Assembly (NCBI GenBank): GCA_963694535.1 | Contig: CAVODE010000001.1 | Location: 29,388 to 93,387, forward strand | Direction: 5' to 3' | Length of the DNA: 64,000 nucleotides | From: UBA2979 sp963694535 | Lineage (GTDB): Bacteria > Chloroflexota > Dehalococcoidia > UBA2979 | Shown: positions 8,970-18,600 of the stretch, piece by piece | How the letters are laid out: each line of letters begins with the position of its first letter | How positions within the stretch are numbered: the first letter of the stretch is position 1 | Position numbers and translations under genes: made by a program | The notes under the pieces: model-generated | Told to the model about the DNA's origin: nothing | What the model saw: only the letters and a program-made list of their open reading frames with translations | The model's database searches: none

Positions 8970-10331
8970 ATGGTTAAAGTTTCAATATCGGGCGATGAGA
9001 CTGAGAGGGCTAGTTTGTACAATTGGCCCACTGCCAGCAGACCTGCCCCAGTTTCACGTAAGGTGCGACGTAAGCATCGAAGAGTCAATTCACACCCTCT
9101 AACTCCGATCACGCTCGAGCTTACTGGATTTGAATCGGGTGGTCGAGCCGTTGGTCGAGCAGAAGATGGGCGAGTTGTTTTTGTTGAATTCGGCATACCT
9201 GGTGAACGAGTAGTTGCCGAAATTACTGACGAATACCCGAATTATATAGAGGCCACAGCAGTGATGGTTATAGATTCCTCTTCTGACCGTATAACCGCAC
9301 GTTGCGAGTACTTTGGTCGATGTGGCGGTTGTCAGCTACAACATATTCAATACGACCGACAATTGGAGCTAAAAACCGAAGTTGTTCGGGATGCGCTCCG
9401 TCGGGTGGCTCACTTGGAGCAATCTGTGATTGATGACTGTGTAAGAGACATGTGGGGCATGGATGATCCGTGGGAATATAGAAATCACATGCGATTTACT
9501 GTGAGAAGAAGCGGTGACGTAGGCCAGATGCAGAGAGGTACGCATCGGTTTTTTCGAATAAATGAATGTAAGATTGCCCTCCCTGATGTAAATGAGATTC
9601 TGGCACTGTCACAGGAACGCACAAAAAACACTCACCAGCTTGCTGTTCGAGTTGGTCAAGCTACTGGCGATCGGTTAATTCAGCCAGAACTTCAGTGGAG
9701 ACCTGGCAGAAGGAGCGGACGCCCTAATAGTGGTCAGGATTACTACAACGAAGTGCTGACAGTACCGGTTTCCGAATCAATAGATACCACTGGCAAAATT
9801 GAAGGAAAATACAGAGTTTCAGGACCTGCTTTTTTTCAAGTGAATACCTTGCAAGCTGAACGCTTAGCTGGATTGGTGATAGAACGCACACTCGAAATCG
9901 CCCCAAAAATGGTAATAGATGCTTATTCGGGGGTAGGTACTTTTTCGGTATTACTGGCTCCACTAGTCGACGAAATGATCGCGATCGAAGAGTCCAAAGG
10001 GGCAAACTCAGATGCACGGTTTAATCTACAAGCTAATCAGAACGTCAAGCGAGTGACCGCAAAAGTTGAAGACGCGCTAGAAGAACTTGAAACAGCACCC
10101 GACGTAATTATCATTGATCCACCTCGTGCAGGAATTTTACCAAGTGTGATTGACGCAATTATTCAGTCGAAAGTCTCTAGGGTTATATATGTGTCCTGTG
10201 ATCCACAAACACTCGCAAGAGATTTGAAAATTTTTACGGATGCGGGATTTCGTATAAACGAGATTCAACCTATTGATATGTTTCCGCAAACCCAGCATAT
10301 AGAATGCGTAACCACACTTACTCGAGGCTAG
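8970..10331 (+). CDS. rlmD: 23S rRNA (uracil-C5)-methyltransferase, RlmD/RumA family
   Basis: 453-residue SAM-dependent RNA m5U methyltransferase. A TRAM domain (about residues 42-100) precedes an Fe-S cluster site, CEYFGRCGGC plus a fourth Cys in INECKIA. The C-terminal Rossmann domain has the SAM motif DAYSGVGTFSVLL, the IIDPPRAG loop and the catalytic-cysteine motif YVSCDPQTLARD. The N-terminus carries about 40 extra basic, probably disordered residues before the TRAM domain. GGAAGAG lies 5 nt before the chosen ATG. RlmD, RlmC and TrmA are not always separable by sequence; TRAM plus Fe-S supports RlmD/RumA. The Maf gene starts 2 nt after the stop, so the two are co-transcribed. Confidence 0.92.
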   Translation: MVKVSISGDETERASLYNWPTASRPAPVSRKVRRKHRRVNSHPLTPITLELTGFESGGRAVGRAEDGRVVFVEFGIPGERVVAEITDEYPNYIEATAVMVIDSSSDRITARCEYFGRCGGCQLQHIQYDRQLELKTEVVRDALRRVAHLEQSVIDDCVRDMWGMDDPWEYRNHMRFTVRRSGDVGQMQRGTHRFFRINECKIALPDVNEILALSQERTKNTHQLAVRVGQATGDRLIQPELQWRPGRRSGRPNSGQDYYNEVLTVPVSESIDTTGKIEGKYRVSGPAFFQVNTLQAERLAGLVIERTLEIAPKMVIDAYSGVGTFSVLLAPLVDEMIAIEESKGANSDARFNLQANQNVKRVTAKVEDALEELETAPDVIIIDPPRAGILPSVIDAIIQSKVSRVIYVSCDPQTLARDLKIFTDAGFRINEIQPIDMFPQTQHIECVTTLTRG

Positions 10332-10333
10332 GG

Positions 10334-11020
10334 ATGAGTCAGGTAATTTTGGCGTCATCGTCACCCCGACGAAAAGAATTACTGGGTACGATTATTACAG
10401 AATTTGCGAGTTTCTCACCCGATGTAGATGAGAGCACAGATGACTCAACTTCTCCATACGACGTGTCGGGATTACTGGCTGTCAGGAAAGCACGCACGGC
10501 AGTGACGGCTCATATTCCATTTGATTATTTGATTGCTTCAGACACGGTTGTGATTTCTGAAGGAGAGATTTTGGGCAAACCACATGACAGACTTCACGCC
10601 CAAGAAATGCTGATGCAATTGAGAGATAAGACTCACGAAGTCAGCACTTCGGTGGCTGTCGTTTCAGTTGAATTGGGGACGAGTAAATTAGTAATAAGTC
10701 TTGTAAATAACCTTTCAAGAGTTACGATGCGACCTTATTCTGCGGCAGAGATAGCTAGTTTTTTAGATCGTGGCGAAGCTGACGACAAAGCCGGTGCTTA
10801 TGCAATTCAAGACTTGGAGTTCCATCCCGTAAGTAAGTGCGAGGGATGTATATGTGCAGTCATGGGATTACCCGTTCAAGATGTAGTTTTACAACTTACG
10901 TTGGTGGGTTTGGATCGAGCATCTATTTTGGCGCCTACTAGGATTTACGATCGCTGTAAAAGTTGTTTGCGAGGCAACTTTACTATAGAGCCTAGTAATT
11001 TGGATGACATCTCTTTCTGA
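10334..11020 (+). CDS. maf: Maf-family nucleotide pyrophosphatase
   Basis: 228-residue house-cleaning NTP pyrophosphatase, which hydrolyses dTTP/UTP or modified nucleotides to the monophosphate. The N-terminal VILASSSPRRKELLG, the YLIASDTVV motif and the GEADDKAGAYAIQ motif are diagnostic. The ATG at 10334 is chosen because the family starts directly with the strand VILASSSP and it lies 2 nt after the rlmD stop; an upstream in-frame start at 10304 would overlap rlmD. The protein carries a C-terminal tail of roughly 40 residues beyond the fold with a CxxC (RCKSC), and CEGCIC before it. The tail is not typical and its role is unknown. Confidence 0.9.
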   Translation: MSQVILASSSPRRKELLGTIITEFASFSPDVDESTDDSTSPYDVSGLLAVRKARTAVTAHIPFDYLIASDTVVISEGEILGKPHDRLHAQEMLMQLRDKTHEVSTSVAVVSVELGTSKLVISLVNNLSRVTMRPYSAAEIASFLDRGEADDKAGAYAIQDLEFHPVSKCEGCICAVMGLPVQDVVLQLTLVGLDRASILAPTRIYDRCKSCLRGNFTIEPSNLDDISF

Positions 11021-11253
11021 GCTCGTAATGCTCCGTATTTGGAGAGTTATTTCTTCTTATGAAATTCTCAACCTCTTAAGCAATTTTTACCTCATGATGG
11101 AGATAGTACAAAAATTTACGATGTAAGCACGAACAGAGATTTAATAGTTTACTTTGAGGCACCTGGCGTCGTTCAAAATATATTGTTTTTGTTCCGAAAA
11201 GTGTGATTAGGTTGAATGAGTGGAAACAGGATTATGAATGGAGCTCAGACGCG

Positions 11254-11958
11254 ATGACTTCTAAAAATATGCCGATAATTGAGGTGGAAAACTTAGTCAA
11301 GACTTATGACACCGGCGTAGTTAGTGTCAAAGCTTTGCGCAATGTATCCGTGTCTGTGGAGCGTGGTGAGATGGTTTCGGTAATGGGACCATCTGGATGT
11401 GGAAAAACTACTTTACTAAATTGTCTCTCAGGTATAGATGATGTCACGGATGGCATTATCTGGATTGAGGGTACTGATATTAATTCGCTCAGCGATGATG
11501 ATAAAACCATATATCGCGCTCAGCGGATGGGATTTATTTTTCAATTCTATAATTTGCTTCCAGTGTTGTCCGCCCAAGAGAACGTAGAGCTACCTCTTTT
11601 GGTGTCTGGTGAGTCTCCAAAGGACGCTCGTGAAAGAGCTATGGACGCATTGGATAGGGTGAATTTATTGGATTGGTCTAGCCATAAGCCATCTGAACTG
11701 TCAGGGGGGCAGCGTCAGCGAGTGACCATCGCACGTGCCTTGGTGAATAACCCAGCAATTGTTTGGGCAGATGAGCCAACTGGTGACCTGGATTCAAAGA
11801 CAGCTTCAGACATTATGGATCTTATGCAGGAGTTGAATAGAGAACAGCAACAGACGTTTGTGATTGTCACTCATGATAGGTCGGTAGCCCTCCGTTGCAA
11901 CCGGACAATACATATGAATGATGGTGAGATAGAGCGAGAGGAAATTCATAGCAGTTGA
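11254..11958 (+). CDS. ABC transporter ATP-binding protein, LolD/MacB type
   Basis: 234-residue ATPase of a type VII (MacB/LolCDE-like) ABC system. Walker A GPSGCGKTT, Q-loop FIFQFYNLLPVLSAQENV, signature LSGGQRQRVTIARAL, Walker B AIVWADEPTGDLDS and the switch His in VTHDRSVA are all intact. I chose ATG 11254 because GGAG lies 10 nt before it and LolD-type proteins begin close to the IEVENLVKTY strand; a GTG at 11203 would add 17 residues. The only partner is the large FtsX-domain permease 41 nt downstream. Such systems move lipoproteins, peptides or drugs or act as mechanotransmitters; the cargo here is unknown. Confidence 0.93.
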   Translation: MTSKNMPIIEVENLVKTYDTGVVSVKALRNVSVSVERGEMVSVMGPSGCGKTTLLNCLSGIDDVTDGIIWIEGTDINSLSDDDKTIYRAQRMGFIFQFYNLLPVLSAQENVELPLLVSGESPKDARERAMDALDRVNLLDWSSHKPSELSGGQRQRVTIARALVNNPAIVWADEPTGDLDSKTASDIMDLMQELNREQQQTFVIVTHDRSVALRCNRTIHMNDGEIEREEIHSS

Positions 11959-11999
11959 ATAAAACTTAGCTACGACGATCAATTGCACTGGAGCGCTTT

Positions 12000-14900
12000 A
12001 TGGAATCAATTTTCGGAATTTCTCTTGACACATACTTGGTAGCGGTAGGCACTATGGCCGTGCTGATTGTGCTGATTCTTTTATACATTGCCATACGAAA
12101 TCCCTTACTCGTGAGGCTCGGTGCACGAAACTTTGCGAGGAGAAAATCCCAAACGGTATTGATTGTGATCGGTTTAATGTTGTCGACGCTGATCATTAGT
12201 GCGGCGCTTGTAACAGGTGACACAGTAGGGCAGTCCATCACGAACCGAATATATACGTCACTCGGAAGCATTGATATTATTATCGATCCTGACGAGGAAA
12301 AGAGCGAAGGCATACGCTCAATTAAAGCTTCTGATATCTCCGCTATACGTGAGAGCTTCCGAGATGATGAAAGAATTGACGGGATAGCTGCACTGCTGCA
12401 AATAGATGTGCCTGCTGCAAATCAGCAGGCACGATTATCTGACCCAAGGGCCTATTTAATAGGTGTGATACCGGACGAAATTAGAAATTTCAAGCAATTG
12501 GAACTTTTGGATGGTGAGCTGCTTGACCCTGAAATACTTAATTCAGGTGGTGTTGTGGTGTCTGAAAGGCTAGCTGAATCTATTAATTTAAACTCAGGCG
12601 ATTTGGTGACACTGTTCGTTGAGAATAATCCATACGAGTTTTCAGTAGCAGCAATTGTGAAAGATAACGGGCTCACAGCAAAGGACCAAGCGGGACCAGG
12701 ATCCAAGCCAGGTGGCGGCGTAATGATGTTGCTAGATGATGCTCTCACTTTGTCGCGTTGGGAAGGTCCAAATATCTTGGGGATATCAGTAGCAGGAGGT
12801 GTCCGCAACGATTTGGATCTTGTTGACACTGTTAGTGGAGAAGTCGAGGAGCTCATAGGATCATCTAATCTGTCCGTCGAGGTAGTTGAGAACAAGAAGG
12901 ATTTGGTTGCTATTGGCTCACTTGTAGGGTCTGTTTTTGTGTCATTCTTTATTATTTTTGGACTTTTCTCGATTGCAGCCGGATTAATGCTGATCTTCCT
13001 AACCTTTGTCATGCTCGCTGCCGAGAGGCGGTCAGAGATGGGTATGGCTCGAGCGGTTGGTATGAAACGCCTTCATCTAACGCAGGCGTTTATCGCTGAA
13101 GGCATGCTGTACAACGTGGGCTCTGCACTGGTGGGGGCAGCTCTTGGTGTTCTGGTAGCATGGCTGATGATTACGTTGCTCGGATTCATTTTTGCAAGTT
13201 TTGGGACAGAAATCGTACTGAATGTGAATCCTAGAGCACTTGCGCTTGCCTATTTAGTAGGCATTGTTTTGACGTTTGTGACTGTTGCATTTTCCTCTTG
13301 GCGCGCAGCGAATTTGAATATCGTGCGATCTATCCGTGATATTCCGGAGCCTGATCTATTGCAGAGCAATCTTGGAGGTATTCGTGAGCTCTTTAGAAGT
13401 ACGTGGTCTGTAGCTTGGACAGTAATTTGGTCAGTAATTGGTTTCGCGTTAACGATTGCCTTGGTGGGTTTTGTGATACCTGCAGTGCAGGTTTTCTCTA
13501 TTTTCGGTGGTCAAATTGGTGCGGCAATTGGGGTGACTATTGGCCTCTCAGCCGTAATTCTCATCGTTTATTTTATTAGGAAACTGTTCAATTACGCACA
13601 TCAAAAACTTTCACTCGTGCGGCTTATATCTAGACCGGTAAACAAATTGAATATCTGGTCTAATGCGCATCGATCTGGTGCTGGATGGGCCGTTTGGATG
13701 ATTATTTTCGGATCACTTGGTGTGTACCTAGGTGGTTGGGGTGATAACGCAGCCATTCCATCATGGATAGGACCACAGTTGTGGTCATACTCAGGAGGGA
13801 CCACTTTAATAATATTTTCACTTGGTATTCTCGCTGTTTATTTTGGGGCACCACCGCGACTTTCTTTCACTTCGGTTGGTTTGATAGTTGTATGGCTGTG
13901 GTTACTGCCACTTCCTTTTAGTGTTCTGCCAGGTTTTCCTGCGACTGCCAACGGCTGGACTGACCCGATACAGGGAGTTTTCTCATTATTTGGTCTTGGT
14001 CACGAACCAATCGCAGGTAATTTTGAAATGTTTTTTGTGTCCGGAGTTGCTGTAACGGCAGCATCAATTTTCGTCGTAGTCTATAACGCTACCCTTTTAC
14101 TAGCCCCTCTCAATCTTGCAAGAAATGTGTTTAAAGGAGTGATGCCAGCCGTTCGGACCGCTATAGCTTATCCGTTGGCTAGCCGTTTCCGAACAGCTAT
14201 GACTTTGGCAATGTTTACGTTGGTGGTGTTCGGCTTAGTAGTCCTGTCAATTTTGAATCATAATTTCAGTCAGGTGTTTGCGGGTGAGGAAGCTCAGGCA
14301 GGATTTGATATAGCGATTGAAGGAAATCCGTCGAATCGGATTAAAAATATTGATCTAGCTTTAGTGAACTCTGAATTTATGGATAAGAAACTACTAGGAG
14401 AAGATATTTCAAGTATATCGTCTCTACGATCTGCTACCGGTCTTTTGACTGGTAGCGATGGAACAGACACGCGTGACGGATTGTACAGTATCCAGGGTAT
14501 GGACCAGAGTTTCATCTCGACGAACGAGCTTAAATTGCTGACTCGGGCAAGTGATTATGAGTCTGATGAAGCCGTATTTGTGGCGCTAGCTGCCTCAAGT
14601 CGCTATGCGATTATTGATGAATCTCGTCTTAAGGATGGATCCAACGCATTTGGTGAGCCTACGAGTGAAAATTCTTTTAGAATCGAGCGCACACTGTCGG
14701 ATATTGACGCTTCTGGCTGGGAGGCAATCACGGTAGCGGTTATGGATCCATTCACCGGATTGGAACAAGAATTTGAGATTATTGGCATTATATCTAATAC
14801 ATCTACGCAGGTTAGGCGTGAGTGGAGCGCATTATTTATTTCAGAGCAATCAGTAGATGATGTGTTCAGTGGAGGATATAAGGACATGTTTTATGTGGTA

Positions 14901-15431
14901 GCCACGGAGGACACTGATGTCATTGAGCTCGCGAATGCTATAGAGAGCGGACTCCTGGAACAAGGCGTGCAGGCAGTGTCCATACGAAAAGAAGTCGAGG
15001 ATTCAGCAAGTCAGAACGCTGCCTTTTCAGCCTTATTCGAAGGATTCACTGCGCTTGGATTAATAGTGGGAATAGCAGCACTCGGGGTTATTTCTTTCCG
15101 TACCGTCGCCGAACGGAGGCAGCAGATAGGTATGCTTCGGGCGATTGGCTACAGATCTCGACTAATTGGCTTGTCATTTTTTCTTGAGTCTTCATTCATC
15201 GCCATAACGGGTATTTTATTGGGCCTAGGTCTCGGGTACGCGATTTCGTACAATATTTTAACTTCGCCCGAATTTGCAGCAGCAGGTTTAGAGAGTAATT
15301 TTGATGTGCCTTGGCTGCGAATATTAGTGTTTATTGGGGCTGCTTATTTGGCCAGTTCGCTTATGACATTAATTCCAGCCCGTGCCGCATCAAAAGTTCC
15401 CGTAGCTGAGGCTTTGCGCTATAGCGGGTAG
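12000..15431 (+). CDS. Large FtsX/MacB-type ABC permease (two-repeat)
   Basis: 1143-residue membrane protein containing two FtsX permease repeats. The first half has an N-terminal helix (about 12-32), a second helix after NFARRKSQTVL, an extracytoplasmic MacB_PCD-like domain (about 70-300) and a three-helix FtsX block (about 305-440) with GMARAVGMKR. A middle region of several extra helices (about 465-700) follows. Then comes a second periplasmic-type domain (about 755-990) and a final FtsX block with IGMLRAIGYRS and PARAASKVPVAEALRY. GGAG lies 6 nt before the ATG. A single fused permease could act as a pseudo-dimer with the upstream ATPase. Substrate unknown. Confidence 0.9.
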   Translation: MESIFGISLDTYLVAVGTMAVLIVLILLYIAIRNPLLVRLGARNFARRKSQTVLIVIGLMLSTLIISAALVTGDTVGQSITNRIYTSLGSIDIIIDPDEEKSEGIRSIKASDISAIRESFRDDERIDGIAALLQIDVPAANQQARLSDPRAYLIGVIPDEIRNFKQLELLDGELLDPEILNSGGVVVSERLAESINLNSGDLVTLFVENNPYEFSVAAIVKDNGLTAKDQAGPGSKPGGGVMMLLDDALTLSRWEGPNILGISVAGGVRNDLDLVDTVSGEVEELIGSSNLSVEVVENKKDLVAIGSLVGSVFVSFFIIFGLFSIAAGLMLIFLTFVMLAAERRSEMGMARAVGMKRLHLTQAFIAEGMLYNVGSALVGAALGVLVAWLMITLLGFIFASFGTEIVLNVNPRALALAYLVGIVLTFVTVAFSSWRAANLNIVRSIRDIPEPDLLQSNLGGIRELFRSTWSVAWTVIWSVIGFALTIALVGFVIPAVQVFSIFGGQIGAAIGVTIGLSAVILIVYFIRKLFNYAHQKLSLVRLISRPVNKLNIWSNAHRSGAGWAVWMIIFGSLGVYLGGWGDNAAIPSWIGPQLWSYSGGTTLIIFSLGILAVYFGAPPRLSFTSVGLIVVWLWLLPLPFSVLPGFPATANGWTDPIQGVFSLFGLGHEPIAGNFEMFFVSGVAVTAASIFVVVYNATLLLAPLNLARNVFKGVMPAVRTAIAYPLASRFRTAMTLAMFTLVVFGLVVLSILNHNFSQVFAGEEAQAGFDIAIEGNPSNRIKNIDLALVNSEFMDKKLLGEDISSISSLRSATGLLTGSDGTDTRDGLYSIQGMDQSFISTNELKLLTRASDYESDEAVFVALAASSRYAIIDESRLKDGSNAFGEPTSENSFRIERTLSDIDASGWEAITVAVMDPFTGLEQEFEIIGIISNTSTQVRREWSALFISEQSVDDVFSGGYKDMFYVVATEDTDVIELANAIESGLLEQGVQAVSIRKEVEDSASQNAAFSALFEGFTALGLIVGIAALGVISFRTVAERRQQIGMLRAIGYRSRLIGLSFFLESSFIAITGILLGLGLGYAISYNILTSPEFAAAGLESNFDVPWLRILVFIGAAYLASSLMTLIPARAASKVPVAEALRYSG

Positions 15432-15436
15432 CGGAC

Positions 15437-15491
15437 GGGACGGAGCTATTGTTGATTATGGGCCAGTAAGGGTATAATCATTCTCCGTTCC
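15437..15491. other. Two-tier intergenic inverted repeat
   Basis: Outer arms GGGACGGAG (15437-15445) and CTCCGTTCC (15483-15491) pair over 9 bp with one G-U. Inside them TGATTAT (15453-15459) and ATAATCA (15474-15480) form a perfect 7-bp stem around a 14-nt loop. The repeat starts 6 nt after the permease stop and lies about 190 nt before gltB. No U-run follows, so it is not a classical intrinsic terminator. It could be a 3'-end or processing structure, or part of the gltB leader. Confidence 0.4.
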
Positions 15492-15680
15492 AGCTAAGTA
15501 GAGTTTTGAGAGTTGGCTCGGCGAAGTGTAAATATATTTCTTATAAGTCTTCTTGAACTAGGCTTTAGGATGTCGAAAAGACACTGAATTACAACAGGAT
15601 CTTCCTGACATGGTTTGGTTTGGCGTAATCATTTGCTTTTCAATAAATCGTTTTGAGCTAGTTGGTATGGGGACCATGTA

Positions 15681-18600
15681 ATGACGAATGTGAAATTTCC
15701 GGCGCAGCAAGGACTATATTGCCCAGATTTTGAGCATGATTCCTGCGGTGTGGGCTTTCTGGCTCATTTGAAAGGTGTTCGGTCCCATAAATTAGTGCAG
15801 GACGGGCTTCTAGCACTCCGAAACTTGAATCATCGAGGTGCCTGTGGCTGTGAAGAAAACACAGGTGATGGTGCAGGAATATTACTACAGATTCCTGATA
15901 AATTTTTTAGAGCGATTTGCGCAGATGTAGATATCACTTTACCTGTTGAAGGCAAATATGGCGTAGGAGTGCTATTTGCTCCCACTGATCCAACTCAACT
16001 AGCGTCAATTAAAGAAATAACCAATAAATTAGTCGAATCTGAAGGTCTTGAAGTGATTGGCTGGCGGGATGTTCCAGTTGATCCAGATTTGGCTGATATA
16101 GGAGATACCGCTCGTGCAGCCGAGCCAACCATACTGCATATATTTGTTGGCGATTCAGGCACGGTAGATCAAGATGCTTTTGAACGAAAACTGTATGTAG
16201 TTCGAAAACTTTTTGAGAAGGAAATTGATTCGCCACTTTACGATAAAGATCTTTGCTATTATCCGAGTTTTTCGTCCAGAACGATTGTTTATAAGGGGAT
16301 GCTGACGCCTGACCAATTGGGTGATTATTTTCCTGATTTAAATGATTCCAGAGTTGATAGTGCCTTGGCGATGGTGCATTCCCGATTTAGCACGAATACA
16401 TTTCCCAGTTGGAAGCTTTCACATCCGTATAGAATGATTTCTCACAATGGAGAGATAAATACCGTAAGAGGTAATACCAATTGGATGAGGGCACGGGAAG
16501 CACTGTTTGAGTCACCTCTTTTTGATGATATTGCAAAAATTATTCCAGTTATTGATGAGACTGGCAGCGATACTGCGGTCTTGGATAATGCCCTTGAACT
16601 ACTTGTACAGGCAGGCTGGCCGCTTGCGCACGCAATGATGATGCTCATTCCGGAAGCGTGGAGTGGGCACGAGTCAATGCCACAAGAGAAAATTGATTTT
16701 TATCAGTACCACTCCACTGTTATGGAACCATGGGATGGCCCAGCCTCTGTTGCATTTACTGATGGCAAGACAATCGGAGCCGTTCTGGACAGGAATGGAC
16801 TACGTCCCTCTCGTTACATTGTCACAAAGGATGACTTGGTACTTATGGCGTCTGAGGTGGGAGTTCTACCAATCGAACCGGACAGAATATTATTCAAGGG
16901 ACGCTTAGAACCAGGAAAAATGTTTCTAGTCAGTCTTGAAGAACAACGGATCATAGATGATTCCGAACTCAAGCTTGGGTTAGCGGCATCAAGACCATAT
17001 TCCGAATGGAATAATGAACACCTACACGAACTTAAAGACATTCCAGAAGGTGCTCCAAAACCTATAATTGCCGACGACGACCTCCTGAGGCAGCAGTTGG
17101 CTTTTGGATACAGTATCGAAGACTTGAAATACATACTGGGCCCGATGATGTCGCGTGGCGAAGAATCTATTGGATCAATGGGTACTGACACACCTTTGGC
17201 TGTTTTGTCTGACGAACATAATCTTCTCTATAACTACTTTCAGCAGTTATTCGCGCAAGTAACCAATCCGCCATTAGATGCGATTCGTGAGGAGATTGTT
17301 ACAGCAGTGGATACTGTACTGGGACCAGAAGGTAATTTGCTTGATCAAAATTTTCCTAATATTGATTTAGTGAAGTTGAAAAGCCCGATTATCGATAATA
17401 CTGATATGTCTAAAATCATTGGATTACAGCTAGATCAGAGATTTGGTACCACAGTCCTGTCGATGCTTTTTGATGTAGAGGCTGGCGACGAGGGTATTGA
17501 AAGAGGGATGCAGCAATTATTTAGTGACGCGGATCGCGCTATTGAGTCAGGTTCGCGAATTCTGGTTTTGTCCGACCGTGGAATTGACGAGACACATGCG
17601 CCGATACCCGCATTATTGGCAATCTCTGGACTTCATCATCACCTAGTTCGTGAAAAGAAACGTGCCAAGGTTGGTTTAGTGATTGAAACAGGTGAGGCTC
17701 GAGAAGTTCACCACTTTGCTTTACTGATAGGCTTCGGCGCGAATGTAATTAACCCATATTTAGCTTTGGATTCTTTATCAAGATTAAAGCAGGATGGTTA
17801 TATTCCAGCAGAGTTATCCACTCAGGAGGCTGAGGATTTTTACTTAAAATCGGTAAAAAAAGGCGTCGTGAAAGTGATGTCAAAGATGGGAATCTCGACG
17901 GTGCAGGCCTATCGTGGTGCTCAGATTTTTGAGGCGATTGGCCTTAATTCCGAACTTATAGATACGTATTTCACTAAAGTAGCTTCAAGAATTCAAGGCA
18001 TAGGGCTCGTTGAAGTCGGGCGTGAAGCGCTTGGTCGTCATCAGCGCGGATTTCCGAATCGAGAAGGTGGTCCTACGGACTTGGATTGGGGTGGTATATA
18101 CCAGTGGCGTCGAGACGGTGAACATCATCTATTTAACCCAGATACCGTTTTTAAGCTTCAACATGCTACACAAACTGGCAAGATGGAAATTTTCCGTGAA
18201 TATACTGAAATGATCGATGATCAAAGTAAAAAGATGGCCACGTTGCGAGGACTATTTGAGATTAAAGAGTCACTCACTCCTATCCATATTGATGAAGTCG
18301 AACCTGCAACTGAAATTTTCAAGCGCTTTAAAACGGGTGCGATGTCTTATGGTTCGATTAGCGCAGAGGCGCATGAAACCCTTGCGATCGCGATGAATCG
18401 ACTCGGTGGTAAGAGTAATACTGGCGAAGGCGGAGAAGATCGTAGACGATTTACTCCCGATGCGAATGGCGATCTCAGGAGAAGTGCAATTAAGCAAGTT
18501 GCTTCAGGTAGATTCGGTGTTACTAGCGAATATTTGGTAAATGCCGACGAGATTCAGATTAAAATGGCGCAAGGCGCTAAGCCTGGTGAGGGCGGTCAAC

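Noticed and set aside
12452..13012. Minus-strand ORF of 186 codons
   Set aside because: Antisense to the FtsX permease; low-complexity Ser/Thr-rich translation.
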